A DNA stretch of 22,866 nucleotides from Pseudomonadota bacterium (GCA_023433655.1 JAEYUE010000330.1:1-22866); one strand, 5' to 3'; shown: positions 1 through 7,003, counted from the first letter of the stretch. Numbers and translations are program-made. Notes: a model not told the origin generated them from the sequence alone.

Positions 1-117
1 CTCCAGAAGGGCGCGGCGGGCGATGTCGTCAAGCGGCCGCTCCGGGGTAGCGTGCGGCACGTCGGCGTTGAATACCGGGGCGGGCGGGGGTGTGTCGGGG
101 GTGGGGTGATCGGTCAC
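1..117 (-). CDS. Probable DUF1674 family protein (SDH assembly factor 4-like), N-terminal fragment
   Basis: The minus strand is open from the window edge up to position 157, where an in-frame stop lies upstream. The chosen GTG at 117-115 gives 39 codons. They encode a Pro/Thr-rich lead and then LDDIARRALLE at the edge, which resembles the start of the conserved helix of DUF1674 proteins (usually of the form AQRALAEAE). The diagnostic C-terminal part (GPEPTRYGDWE-type) is outside the window, so the call rests on a short match plus context: DUF1674 genes commonly neighbour htpX in alphaproteobacteria. The family is related to eukaryotic SDHAF4, which helps mature the flavoprotein subunit of succinate dehydrogenase. 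TTG at 138 and GTG at 153 are alternative starts, and no clear ribosome binding site decides between them. It is divergent from htpX. Confidence 0.5.
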   Translation of the reverse strand, partial: MTDHPTPDTPPPAPVFNADVPHATPERPLDDIARRALLE

Positions 118-128
118 AGCGCGAATGT

Positions 129-156
129 CTTGAGCCAAAGGCCGGGACTCCACAAG
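129..156 (+). promoter_or_regulatory. Weak candidate sigma-32-type promoter for htpX
   Basis: CTTGAG (129-134) is followed after 14 bp by CTCCACAA (149-156). This resembles the heat-shock pattern CTTGAA-N13-17-CCCCATNT with several mismatches, and it sits about 50 bp before the htpX start in the divergent intergenic region. HtpX is heat-inducible in other bacteria, which makes the match plausible but not convincing. Confidence 0.25.
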
Positions 157-204
157 TTAGCGCGGCGCCGCACCGGCGTCCGTCGTCCCGAGTACCGCCT
201 GCCG

Positions 205-1152
205 ATGAACCACCTGAAGACCTTCGCCCTTCTCGCCGTCCTGACCGCCCTGTTCGCCGGCCTCGGCTACCTGATCGGCGGGGCGACGGGCATGCTCATC
301 GCCCTGGTCCTCGCGGCCGGGATGAACCTGTTCAGCTACTGGAACGCCGACAAGATCGTGCTGCGCATGTACCGCGCCCAGCCGGTCGACGAGACCCATC
401 CCAACGCCGTGGTCCGCACCTATGTCGCCGACGTGGTGCAGATGGCGAGGGACGCCGGCCTGCCGCGCCCGGCCATCGCCATCATCCCGAGCGACCAGCC
501 CAACGCCTTCGCCACCGGCCGCGACCCGGCCCACGCCGCCGTCTGCGCCACCACCGGCCTGCTCGACATGCTGACCCGAGACGAGATCCGCGGCGTCATG
601 GCGCATGAGCTGGCGCACGTGAAGAACCGCGACACCCTGACCATGACGGTCACCGCCACGGTGGCCGGGGCCATCGCCGCCCTGGCCAATTTCGCCCTCT
701 TCTTCGGCGGCGGCGACGACCGCGAGCGGCCCGGCGGCATCATCGGGACCCTCGCGCTGATGCTGCTGGCCCCCATGGCCGCCGGCCTCGTTCAGATGGC
801 CATCAGCCGCACCCGCGAGTACGAGGCCGACAAGGTCGGGGCCGAGATCGCCCGCGACCCCCATGCCCTCGCTTCGGCCCTGCAGAAGATCGAGGCCTAC
901 GCCCGGCGCATCCACAACCCGACCGCCGAGCGCAATCCGGCTTCGGGCCAGCTGTTCATCATCAACCCGCTGGCCGGCAAGGGCGCCGACAACCTGTTCT
1001 CGACCCATCCCGCCACCGGCAACCGCGTCCGCGCCCTGATGGAGCTCGGTACGAGGATGGGCCTGGCGCCGCGTCGCGCGCCGAGCTTCGACGTCCCGCA
1101 CTCGACCAGCGTGCCGAGTACGCCGTCGCACCGTCCGGGGCCGTGGGGCTGA
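205..1152 (+). CDS. htpX: Membrane zinc metalloprotease HtpX (M48B)
   Basis: This encodes a 315-residue inner-membrane zinc endopeptidase that degrades misfolded membrane proteins alongside FtsH. The ATG at 205 is chosen because the protein then starts with the family's N-terminal transmembrane helix. Two hydrophobic segments (about 5-25 and 28-46) come first. The zinc site HELAH is at 134-138, with the third ligand Glu205 in REYEAD. Two further hydrophobic segments lie at about 147-169 and 178-199, between the zinc-binding parts as is usual in HtpX. The C-terminal LFSTHPATGNRVRAL block is also typical. The last 20 or so residues are Pro/Ser-rich and probably disordered. Upstream in-frame codons would add a Gly/Arg-rich stretch unlike the family. 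No strong ribosome binding site is visible. argG follows after 86 bp. Confidence 0.95.
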   Translation: MNHLKTFALLAVLTALFAGLGYLIGGATGMLIALVLAAGMNLFSYWNADKIVLRMYRAQPVDETHPNAVVRTYVADVVQMARDAGLPRPAIAIIPSDQPNAFATGRDPAHAAVCATTGLLDMLTRDEIRGVMAHELAHVKNRDTLTMTVTATVAGAIAALANFALFFGGGDDRERPGGIIGTLALMLLAPMAAGLVQMAISRTREYEADKVGAEIARDPHALASALQKIEAYARRIHNPTAERNPASGQLFIINPLAGKGADNLFSTHPATGNRVRALMELGTRMGLAPRRAPSFDVPHSTSVPSTPSHRPGPWG

Positions 1153-1238
1153 TCCTGCCCCAATCCCGCCCTTGCATCGCCGGCCGTCTGGTCCTTTAAG
1201 CGCGCCACGCCTCCCCGCGTTCGCCGAAGGACCCCGTC

Positions 1239-2471
1239 ATGACCTTGCCCGCCCCGAAGAAGGTGGTGCTCGCCTATTCCGGCGGCCTGGACACCTCGAT
1301 CATCCTCAAGTGGCTGCAGACCGAATACGGGGCTGAGGTGGTCACCTTCACCGCCGATCTCGGTCAGGGCGAGGAGCTGGCCCCGGCGCGCGAGAAGGCG
1401 CTGAAGCTGGGCATCAAGGAAGAGAACATCTTCATCGACGACCTGCGCGAGGAGTTCGTGCGGGACTACGTCTTCCCGATGTTCCGCGCCAACGCCGTCT
1501 ATGAGGGCCAGTACCTGCTCGGCACCTCGATCGCCCGGCCGCTGATCTCCAAACGCCAGATCGAGATCGCCCGCAGGGTCGGCGCCGACGCCGTCTGTCA
1601 CGGCGCCACCGGCAAGGGCAATGACCAGGTCCGCTTCGAGCTGGGCTACTACGCCCTCGAACCCGACATCCGCGTGATCGCCCCGTGGCGGGAATGGTCG
1701 TTCCGCAGCCGCGAGGCCCTGCTCGACTTCGCCGAGAAGCACCAGATCCCGATCGCAAAGGACAAGCGCGGCGAGGCTCCCTTCAGCGTCGACGCCAACC
1801 TTCTGCACAGCTCTTCCGAGGGCAAGGTGCTGGAGGATCCGGCCGTCGAGGCCCCGGAATTCGTCCACCAGCGGACCATCTCGCCCGAGGATGCGCCGGA
1901 CCGGGCCACCGTCATCACCATCGGCTTCGAAGCCGGCGACCCGGTCTCGATCAACGGCGAGGCGATGAGCCCGGCGACCCTGCTGGCCGCCCTGAACCAG
2001 TACGGCCACGACAACGGCATCGGCCGGCTGGACCTGGTCGAGAACCGCTTCGTCGGCATGAAGTCGCGCGGCGTCTACGAGACCCCCGGCGGGACCATCC
2101 TGCTGGCCGCCCACCGGGGCATGGAGTCGATCACCCTCGACGGCGGCGCCATGCACCTCAAGGACGAGCTGGCGGTCAAGTACGCCCATCTGATCTACAA
2201 CGGCTTCTGGTTCTCGCCGGAGCGCGAGATGCTGCAGGCGGCCATCGACCACAGCCAGGCGAAGGTCAGCGGCGAGGTGCGGGTCAAGCTGTACAAGGGC
2301 AACGCCACGGTGATTGGCCGCGAGAGCCCGTTCAGCCTCTACGACCAGGAGCTGGTCACCTTCGAGGACGGCGCCGTGGCCTACGACCAGAAGGACGCCG
2401 CCGGCTTCATCAAGCTCAACGCCCTGCGCCTGCGGGTGTTGGGCAAGCGCGACCAGCGCAGCGAGAGCTGA
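1239..2471 (+). CDS. argG: Argininosuccinate synthase
   Basis: This 410-residue cytosolic enzyme joins citrulline and aspartate with ATP to give argininosuccinate, the penultimate step of arginine synthesis. The N-type ATP-pyrophosphatase signature YSGGLDTS is at residues 13-20. The conserved GATGKGNDQVRFE segment follows, then KDKRGEAPFSVDANLLHSSSEGKVLEDP in the middle of the chain, and SPFSLYDQELVTF near the end. Length is normal for the type I family. The start is supported by GAAGGA at 1226-1231, 7 bp before the ATG. It stands apart from other arginine genes, and the next gene (a secreted protein) starts 88 bp later. No attenuator or Rho-independent terminator is clear. Confidence 0.98.
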   Translation: MTLPAPKKVVLAYSGGLDTSIILKWLQTEYGAEVVTFTADLGQGEELAPAREKALKLGIKEENIFIDDLREEFVRDYVFPMFRANAVYEGQYLLGTSIARPLISKRQIEIARRVGADAVCHGATGKGNDQVRFELGYYALEPDIRVIAPWREWSFRSREALLDFAEKHQIPIAKDKRGEAPFSVDANLLHSSSEGKVLEDPAVEAPEFVHQRTISPEDAPDRATVITIGFEAGDPVSINGEAMSPATLLAALNQYGHDNGIGRLDLVENRFVGMKSRGVYETPGGTILLAAHRGMESITLDGGAMHLKDELAVKYAHLIYNGFWFSPEREMLQAAIDHSQAKVSGEVRVKLYKGNATVIGRESPFSLYDQELVTFEDGAVAYDQKDAAGFIKLNALRLRVLGKRDQRSES

Positions 2472-2559
2472 GGCGGAAACCGCTCGCCAGTGGGACCCCG
2501 GGGCGCCATGCTGGGGACTGACCCCGCTGCTCCTTCTTGCCCTGACCGGAATACCCGCC

Positions 2560-3069
2560 ATGTCCCTCCGTCTCGTCCTCGCCGTCTCGGCCGCCCTGGC
2601 CCTGGCCTCGCCCGCCCTCGCCCAGGAAGCGCCCGCCGCGCCGCCCGTCCCGGCGGAGCCGGCCGCGGCCCCGCCCGCCGGGACGCCGTCGGACGAGTTG
2701 ATGGCGGCCTTCGTGAGCATTGAGGCGGTCGGGGCGCGGCTTGAAGCCGTGATGGCCGACCTCGAGCCGCGCGCCGCCGCCGTACGCGCGGATGCGGCCC
2801 TGTCGGATGAAGAGAAGGCGACCCGCATCCGCGCGATGATGGGCGAGAACCAGCCGGTCTTCGACGAATTCGGCGCCGCCCTCTCGGAGCTGATCCGGCT
2901 CTCGGCCATGGCCGAGGGCGCCCCGGCCGAGGACGCCGCCGCTGCGGCTTCCGCCGCCCCGGCCCAGATGATGGCCATGATCGAGCAGCAGCTGATCACG
3001 GGCGAATCGGGGGACGAAGATGAAGCCGCCGGGGCTGACGGGCACGCGACCGGTCACGAGGGCCACTGA
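2560..3069 (+). CDS. Secreted alpha-helical protein, paralogue of the next gene
   Basis: The product is 169 residues of unknown function. Residues 1-22 form a signal peptide ending ASPALAQ, with predicted cleavage before or after Gln22. A Pro/Ala-rich linker (23-43) follows, then a charged, probably helical segment (45-115). After that comes an Ala-rich stretch with Met repeats (AQMMAM) and a tail rich in Asp, Glu and His (GHATGHEGH), which might bind metal although this is only a guess. Residues 71-108 align without gaps to residues 49-86 of the next gene's product, with 13 of 38 identical. The ATG at 2560 is chosen because it directly opens the signal peptide. The ribosome binding site is weak. 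It lies 88 bp after argG and 72 bp before its paralogue, probably in one transcript with it. Confidence 0.8.
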   Translation: MSLRLVLAVSAALALASPALAQEAPAAPPVPAEPAAAPPAGTPSDELMAAFVSIEAVGARLEAVMADLEPRAAAVRADAALSDEEKATRIRAMMGENQPVFDEFGAALSELIRLSAMAEGAPAEDAAAAASAAPAQMMAMIEQQLITGESGDEDEAAGADGHATGHEGH

Positions 3070-3141
3070 CCCTTACCGCGATTTCACTTGAGGGCGGACG
3101 GCGTTCGGCGGATTTTGCGCGGGTCCTTCAGGAGCCCCGAC

Positions 3142-3756
3142 ATGATCAAGGCCCTTTCCCTCGCCGCCGCCCTCGCCCTTCTGCCCCTCTCGGCGGCCGT
3201 CGCCGAGGAGGTCCGCGGACCGTCCGAGGACGCCATCGAGGCCGCCGCAGCGGCCTTCGAGGCCCGCATGGAAGACTTCGGCAAGCGCGCCGAGGCCATC
3301 GAGGCGGACGAAAGCCTGAACGAGAGCCAGCGCGGCACGCAGCTTGCGGCGCTGTGGGCCGAGTATCAGCCCGATCTGGCGACCTTCACCGCCACCGTCA
3401 CCCACCACGCCGGCGCCCTGGCCGCCGAGGCCTTGGCGGACATCGACGTTGAGGCGCTGGTGGCGGAGGCCCTGGCCGATGTCGACGTCGGCGAGATCAG
3501 CGGCGCCATGGCCGGGCTGGATGTCCAGGCCATCACCGCCGAGGCCCTGGCCGGTGTCGAGGCCTCGGGCGCCGTGCAGGGGGCCGTGGCCGGCGCGACC
3601 GGCATGGCCGTCAACGGCGCCTGGGCCTCGAACGATCCGGAGCACATGGTCACCTACGGCTTGGTGGCGGAATACGCCCTGGGAGAGGCCCTCGACGCCG
3701 AGGAAGACGAGGCCGAGGCGCCGGCCGCTCCCGCCGTCGAATCCGGCGAGGGCTGA
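3142..3756 (+). CDS. Secreted alpha-helical protein with internal Ala-rich repeats
   Basis: The product is 204 residues of unknown function. Residues 1-21 form a signal peptide ending LSAAVA, then EEVRGP. A charged helical segment (30-90) carries the 38-residue block shared with the preceding gene (R49 to V86, centred on EADESLN and AEYQP). Residues about 94-140 contain degenerate repeats of EALADIDVEALVA type (EALADIDV, EALADVDV, MAGLDV, EALAGVE). A Gly/Ala-rich stretch and an acidic Pro/Ala tail end the protein. AGGAG at 3130-3134 lies 7 bp before the ATG and fixes this start. With its neighbour it forms a tandem duplicated pair. No enzymatic motif or cysteine is visible, so a periplasmic structural or binding role is only a guess. 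Confidence 0.82.
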   Translation: MIKALSLAAALALLPLSAAVAEEVRGPSEDAIEAAAAAFEARMEDFGKRAEAIEADESLNESQRGTQLAALWAEYQPDLATFTATVTHHAGALAAEALADIDVEALVAEALADVDVGEISGAMAGLDVQAITAEALAGVEASGAVQGAVAGATGMAVNGAWASNDPEHMVTYGLVAEYALGEALDAEEDEAEAPAAPAVESGEG

Positions 3757-3800
3757 AGCTTCCGCTTGACCGCGGCCGCGGCTGACGCGACAGGCCGGCC

Positions 3801-4433
3801 ATGGCCGCCCTGCCCGTCGACCCGCATCTCTATCTGACCTTTCTCGGGGTCATGGCCGTCATGGCCGTTACGCCCGGGCCGGCCAATGTCTTCTCGGTGG
3901 CCAACGGGGTTCAGCGCGGCCCCATCGGAGCGCTGGCCGGCGTGGTCGGCATGAACGCCGCCACCCTGGTCTGGTTCGCCGCCGCCGCGCTGGGCCTCGG
4001 CGCCCTTGTCATCGCCTTCCCGGAGGTGTTCCGCCTGATCTCCATCGGCGGCGCCCTCTATGTCGCCTGGCTGGGGGTCAACGCCCTCCGGGGCGCTTTC
4101 GCCACCGCCGCCGATCCGAAGTCGGTGACGATCCGCCTCAGCCGCAGCGCCCTGGTCGACGGCTTCATGGTGCAGATCGCCAACCCCAAGATCGTGCTGT
4201 TCTTCTCGGCCGTCCTGCCGCCCTTCCTCGACGTGAACCGGCCGGCCGCGCCGCAGCTGGCGCTGTTCGCCGCCGCCACCATCGGCATGGACGTGCTGTC
4301 GATGTCCGCCTACGGTCTGGGCGGCGCGGCGCTGGCCCGGCGCATGTCCGAGCCGCGATACCGTCGCGGCTTCGCCCTCGCCACCGGCGTCCTGCTGCTG
4401 GCTGCCGCGGCGCTTATTGTCACACGATTATAA
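3801..4433 (+). CDS. LysE/RhtB family amino-acid exporter
   Basis: This encodes a 210-residue inner-membrane protein of the LysE/RhtB superfamily, which exports amino acids such as lysine, homoserine or threonine by proton exchange. The family's N-terminal signature is present as VTPGPANVF (about residues 23-31) in the first membrane helix, and GAL..VVGMNAA follows in the second helix. The conserved AWLGVNALRG lies mid-protein and the NPKIVLFFSAVLPPFLD motif opens the C-terminal half. About six hydrophobic segments can be counted and the length is typical. Substrate cannot be told from sequence. The nearby argG does not prove an arginine link. The ATG at 3801 has no good ribosome binding site, and a start at the in-frame ATG at 3852 would cut the first helix, so 3801 is preferred. 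Confidence 0.9.
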   Translation: MAALPVDPHLYLTFLGVMAVMAVTPGPANVFSVANGVQRGPIGALAGVVGMNAATLVWFAAAALGLGALVIAFPEVFRLISIGGALYVAWLGVNALRGAFATAADPKSVTIRLSRSALVDGFMVQIANPKIVLFFSAVLPPFLDVNRPAAPQLALFAAATIGMDVLSMSAYGLGGAALARRMSEPRYRRGFALATGVLLLAAAALIVTRL

Positions 4434-4449
4434 GCGGTTGCAGGTCGAC

Positions 4450-4474
4450 GGAACCGCGTTGTTCATGTGCCGTT
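4450..4474 (+). promoter_or_regulatory. EcfG/SigT general stress response promoter
   Basis: GGAAC at 4450-4454 and CGTT at 4471-4474 are separated by exactly 16 bp, a perfect match to the alphaproteobacterial EcfG (SigT in Caulobacter) consensus GGAAC-N16-17-CGTT. It lies 42 bp before the lipoprotein ATG at 4517, so transcription would start near 4480 and leave a leader of roughly 35 nt that carries the strong AAGGAGA. Position and orientation make a chance match unlikely but not impossible. Confidence 0.7.
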
Positions 4475-4516
4475 CAGCAGCCGGGGCGTTGTCTGGGCGC
4501 CTCAAGGAGAGATCAG

Positions 4517-5065
4517 ATGAAGACTCGCGTCCTCAAGCCCGTCCTGCTGGCCGTGACGGCGGCGCTGGCGCTTTCGGCCTGCGCCACGGCGACGCCCTAC
4601 GGCCCCGCCGGCCAGGGCAGCCGCTACGGCTACTCCGACATGCGGGTCGACGAGAACCGCTTCCGCGTCGCCTTCGCCGGCAATTCCGTGACCAGCCGCG
4701 AACAGGTCGAGATGGGCCTGCTGCTGCGCGCCGCCGAAGTGACGCTGGAGAGCGGCCACGACTGGTTCGCCACGGTCAACCGGGCCACCGACCGGGACGT
4801 ACGCTACCGCGCCTCGCCGGACCCCTTCTACTATGACCGGTACAGCCCGTTCTGGGGGCCGTCGTGGCGCTACTACCGCCGCGGCTTCTGGAGCCCGTGG
4901 TACGACCCGTTCGGCCCCGACCTCGATGTCCGCGAGATCGACCGTTACGAGGCCACCGCCGAGATCGTCGTCGGCAACGGTCCCAAGCCGGCCGGCGACC
5001 CGAACGCCTTCGACGCCCGCGAAGTGGTGCAGAACCTCGGTCCGCGTCTGCCGCGGCCGATGTAG
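4517..5065 (+). CDS. CC0125/CC1285-type lipoprotein
   Basis: The 182-residue product is a lipoprotein. It has a basic start (MKTR), a hydrophobic stretch, and lipobox LSAC with Cys22 as the lipidated residue. The mature part has a conserved region (RYGYSDMRVDENRFRVAFAGN, then EQVEMGLLLRAAEVTLESGHDWF) typical of the CC0125/CC1285 family known from Caulobacter relatives. A Tyr/Trp/Phe-rich stretch (about residues 102-132) follows, and then VREIDRYEATAEIVVGNG. AAGGAGA at 4504-4510 is well placed before the ATG. Expression is probably under general stress control through the GGAAC-N16-CGTT promoter at 4450-4474. The family has no assigned biochemical function, so an envelope role under stress is an inference. 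The gene is convergent with the DUF6065 gene. Confidence 0.88.
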   Translation: MKTRVLKPVLLAVTAALALSACATATPYGPAGQGSRYGYSDMRVDENRFRVAFAGNSVTSREQVEMGLLLRAAEVTLESGHDWFATVNRATDRDVRYRASPDPFYYDRYSPFWGPSWRYYRRGFWSPWYDPFGPDLDVREIDRYEATAEIVVGNGPKPAGDPNAFDAREVVQNLGPRLPRPM

Positions 5066-5072
5066 AACGAGA

Positions 5073-5142
5073 GGCAGTAGGCAGTAGGCAGTAGAGGGCG
5101 GCCGGGACGCCTGCTCTGCCGAGCCCTACTGCCTACTGCCTA
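5073..5142. repeat. Heptad-built inverted repeat between convergent genes
   Basis: Three tandem copies of GGCAGTA occupy 5073-5093, and two copies of the complement TACTGCC occupy 5127-5140. This makes a perfect 17-bp inverted repeat, 5078-5094 against 5126-5142, with a 31-nt GC-rich loop. It sits between two gene ends and even contains the DUF6065 stop codon (5140-5142). It could act as a bidirectional terminator, although no T-tract follows either arm. It may instead be a copy of a dispersed repeat. Confidence 0.8.
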
Positions 5143-5880
5143 TCCCAGCCTCGGCGTCTTCAGCCGCCGCTTGTTGGCGTGCGTCTCGGGCGCCGTGCCG
5201 AGGTCGTCGGGAATCTCGCCCTTGAAGTAGAAGCGCTGCCACGCCTCCTTCGCCGTCTCGGGATCGCCGGCGGCCAGGCGGCGGTTGAAGCCGGTGCGTT
5301 CCCGGTTCCAGGCCTCGAACTGGCCCTTCATCACCGGATTGGAGTCGAGCGAGCGGATCACCGGCTCGAACTGCTCGGCCTTGCGGTGCTCGATCAGGGT
5401 GATGAAGCAGAACGGCTCGCCGCGCTCGAACCTGACCCGTCCCGGCCGGGTGAACAGCCAGTTCATGGTGAAGGGGAAGGGCAGCCAGTCGGTCTCGATC
5501 AGGCCGGTCAGCGGCGCGATTCCGTCCTTGACGTGATTGGGCGCCCCGGTGGCCAGCAGGCCCCAGCCCGGCGGGGTCCGGAACAGATACTGCGGATGCA
5601 TGGTCATCACCCCGCGCGAGAAGTGCGAGGTGACGAAGTGGTGCAGGTTGGCCGCCGGCCGGTCGGGGGTGATGACGATGTCGTTCTGGCTCGGCCCGCC
5701 GTTCCATTCGGCGGTGAAGCTGAGCGGGCACAGCACCTCCCAGCCGGTGGTGTTGGCCATCGACAGCGGCAGGCAGCGATAGGCGTGCCGGCTGGGGAAG
5801 GCGTCCATCCAGTCGCGCGCCTGGCGCCCGGGCACCAGGTCGCACGGCTGGTCCGACATCGGATAGCATTCCAGTTCCAC
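5140..5880 (-). CDS. DUF6065 family protein
   Basis: The product is a 246-residue soluble protein recognised by DUF6065 landmarks. The N-terminus is VELECYP, then DWMDAFPSRHAYRCLPLSMAN, then GWEVLCP and the WNGG motif. SHFSRGVMTMHPQYLFRTPPGW and PFTMNWLFTRPG follow, with FKGEIPD near the end. The family has no known biochemical role. I recall it mostly as a small proteobacterial family of uncharacterised proteins. The start is GTG at 5880-5878: GGAG lies 7 bp before it, and residues 2-7 match the family's usual beginning, whereas the next ATG would delete them. It is divergent from the prolyl-tRNA editing gene with 51 bp between starts. Its stop codon lies inside the inverted repeat shared with the convergent lipoprotein gene. 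Confidence 0.85.
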   Translation of the reverse strand: MELECYPMSDQPCDLVPGRQARDWMDAFPSRHAYRCLPLSMANTTGWEVLCPLSFTAEWNGGPSQNDIVITPDRPAANLHHFVTSHFSRGVMTMHPQYLFRTPPGWGLLATGAPNHVKDGIAPLTGLIETDWLPFPFTMNWLFTRPGRVRFERGEPFCFITLIEHRKAEQFEPVIRSLDSNPVMKGQFEAWNRERTGFNRRLAAGDPETAKEAWQRFYFKGEIPDDLGTAPETHANKRRLKTPRLG

Positions 5881-5931
5881 GGCGGCGCTCCGGAGGGTAT
5901 CGGGGGTGTCCTTCCTCCCTAGCTGCGCCCC

Positions 5932-6456
5932 ATGACCGAAGACAAGACGCCCGCCTTCGACCGCGACCGCCTGCTGAAGTGGATGGCCGACAACGGGATC
6001 CCGCAGATCACCCACGATCATCCCGCCGTCTTCCGCGTCGAGGAGGGGCTGGAGCTCAAGGCCGCCATGCCCGGCGCCCACACCAAGAACCTGTTCCTCA
6101 AGGACAAGAAGGGCCGGCTGTGGCTGATCTCGGCGCGTCAAGACACGGTCATCGACCTGAAACGGGCCGACAAATGGATCGGCTCAGCCCGCCTGTCCTT
6201 CGGCAACGAGACCCTGCTCTACGAGACTCTCGGCGTCCGCCCCGGCTCGGTCACCGCGCTGGGCCTGATCAACGATGTCGACCGCCGCGTGACCTTCGTC
6301 CTCGACAGGGCCCTGTGGGACGCAGAGATCGTCAACTTCCATCCGCTGACCAACACGGCGACCACGGCGCTGACGCAGGCGGATTTCCGGCGGTTTCTGG
6401 AGCTGATCGGGCGGGAGCCGGTGGTGGTGATGGATTTCGGCCGGTTGACAAAGTGA
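5932..6456 (+). CDS. Prolyl-tRNA editing protein ProXp-ala (YbaK/ProX family)
   Basis: This 174-residue freestanding editing enzyme hydrolyses mischarged Ala-tRNA(Pro), complementing bacterial-type or short prolyl-tRNA synthetases that lack an editing domain. The YbaK fold markers are visible: GAHTKNLFLKDKKG with catalytic-type Lys52, and RLSFGNETLLYETLGVRPGSVTALGLIND, which includes the GVRPG version of the GxxxP motif. FVLDRALWDAEIVNFHPLTNTATTAL is also present. These are closest to the ProXp-ala (PrdX) subgroup rather than YbaK Cys-tRNA(Pro) deacylase. Length is typical. It starts with ATG at 5932 and is divergent from the DUF6065 gene. A small hairpin follows the stop codon. Confidence 0.92.
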   Translation: MTEDKTPAFDRDRLLKWMADNGIPQITHDHPAVFRVEEGLELKAAMPGAHTKNLFLKDKKGRLWLISARQDTVIDLKRADKWIGSARLSFGNETLLYETLGVRPGSVTALGLINDVDRRVTFVLDRALWDAEIVNFHPLTNTATTALTQADFRRFLELIGREPVVVMDFGRLTK

Positions 6457-6466
6457 TGCTTGCTTT

Positions 6467-6485
6467 CGGAGCTTGATCTGCTCCG
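6467..6485 (+). terminator. Short hairpin after the prolyl-tRNA editing gene
   Basis: CGGAGC (6467-6472) and GCTCCG (6480-6485) form a perfect 6-bp stem with a 7-nt loop, 10 bp after the TGA of the preceding gene. Only a TTT run follows at 6491-6493, so this would be a weak terminator at best. Confidence 0.35.
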
Positions 6486-6499
6486 CTAGGTTTCGAAGT

Positions 6500-7003
6500 A
6501 TGTGGGTTCTGTCACCGCTTCGTCGCTTGGCGACGCTCGTCCGAAACGCGCGGCACATACCCGGCTCCCTAAAATTGGCGATCGAACTGGTGGAGGCTCA
6601 GGAAGAGATCGCTCGGCACGACTATGTCGCTGCCGAGGCGCGCCTGAAACGCGTTTACAGGCTGGCCCTTCCGGACAGAGTCATGGAGCAGTCTACGGCT
6701 AGTCTGTTGATGGCCCTGGTGTCCCTGAGACTCGGCAGGCCGCAGGTTGCTGCCGAAATTGCTCCGAACGCCGTTCGCAACATCGGCTCGATCCGCACCT
6801 ACGCTAACCCGACTGAACGCGCCTATCTCAGATACGCGGGCCGCCTGATCCTAGAAGAGGCAACCGCGTTGATGGGCACTCCGATGACTCTTGATGTCGG
6901 CGTTGACTACGATGATCTCGATAGCCACCGGGTGCGCGGCGCACTCAGAAACGCCTTTCCAGTCTACCGTTCCCGATATGCCGACGCTCCGCTACTTCAG
7001 TAG
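6500..7003 (+). CDS. Hypothetical helical protein in lower-GC segment
   Basis: The 167-residue product is not recognised. It begins with a short basic and hydrophobic region (MWVLSPLRRLATLVRNAR) that is not a clear signal peptide. Two helix pairs resemble degenerate TPR-like repeats (ARHDYVAAEARLKRVYRLA and SLLMALVSLRLGRPQVAAEIA). A C-terminal acidic stretch (VDYDDLDSHR) follows. The ATG at 6500 is preferred, with AGG 9 bp upstream. A TTG start at 6473 would lie in the loop of a hairpin with GGAG almost touching it. Base composition is clearly less GC-rich than in neighbours and third positions are mixed, which suggests transfer or a young orphan gene between prolyl-tRNA editing and purH. Confidence 0.6.
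   Translation: MWVLSPLRRLATLVRNARHIPGSLKLAIELVEAQEEIARHDYVAAEARLKRVYRLALPDRVMEQSTASLLMALVSLRLGRPQVAAEIAPNAVRNIGSIRTYANPTERAYLRYAGRLILEEATALMGTPMTLDVGVDYDDLDSHRVRGALRNAFPVYRSRYADAPLLQ

Noticed and set aside
2472..2559. G/C-run hairpins (CCCCGGGG and GGGGACTGACCCC) after argG as a terminator
   Set aside because: Stems are 4 bp and there is no T-tract. A dispersed-repeat origin is possible but cannot be shown from one copy.
897..2999. Long open frame on the minus strand across htpX, argG and the first secreted gene
   Set aside because: It spans three well-supported genes on the other strand, has Arg/Gly/Ala/Asp-biased low-complexity translation and no family match. Such frames are expected in very GC-rich DNA.
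3770..3781. CCGCGGCCGCGG, a perfect 12-bp palindrome before the exporter gene
   Set aside because: Short GC-only palindromes are common by chance at this composition, and no repeat or T-tract accompanies it.
6445..6450. Perfect TTGACA at the end of the prolyl-tRNA editing gene
   Set aside because: No -10-like sequence occurs 16-18 bp downstream. The bases are part of the coding sequence.
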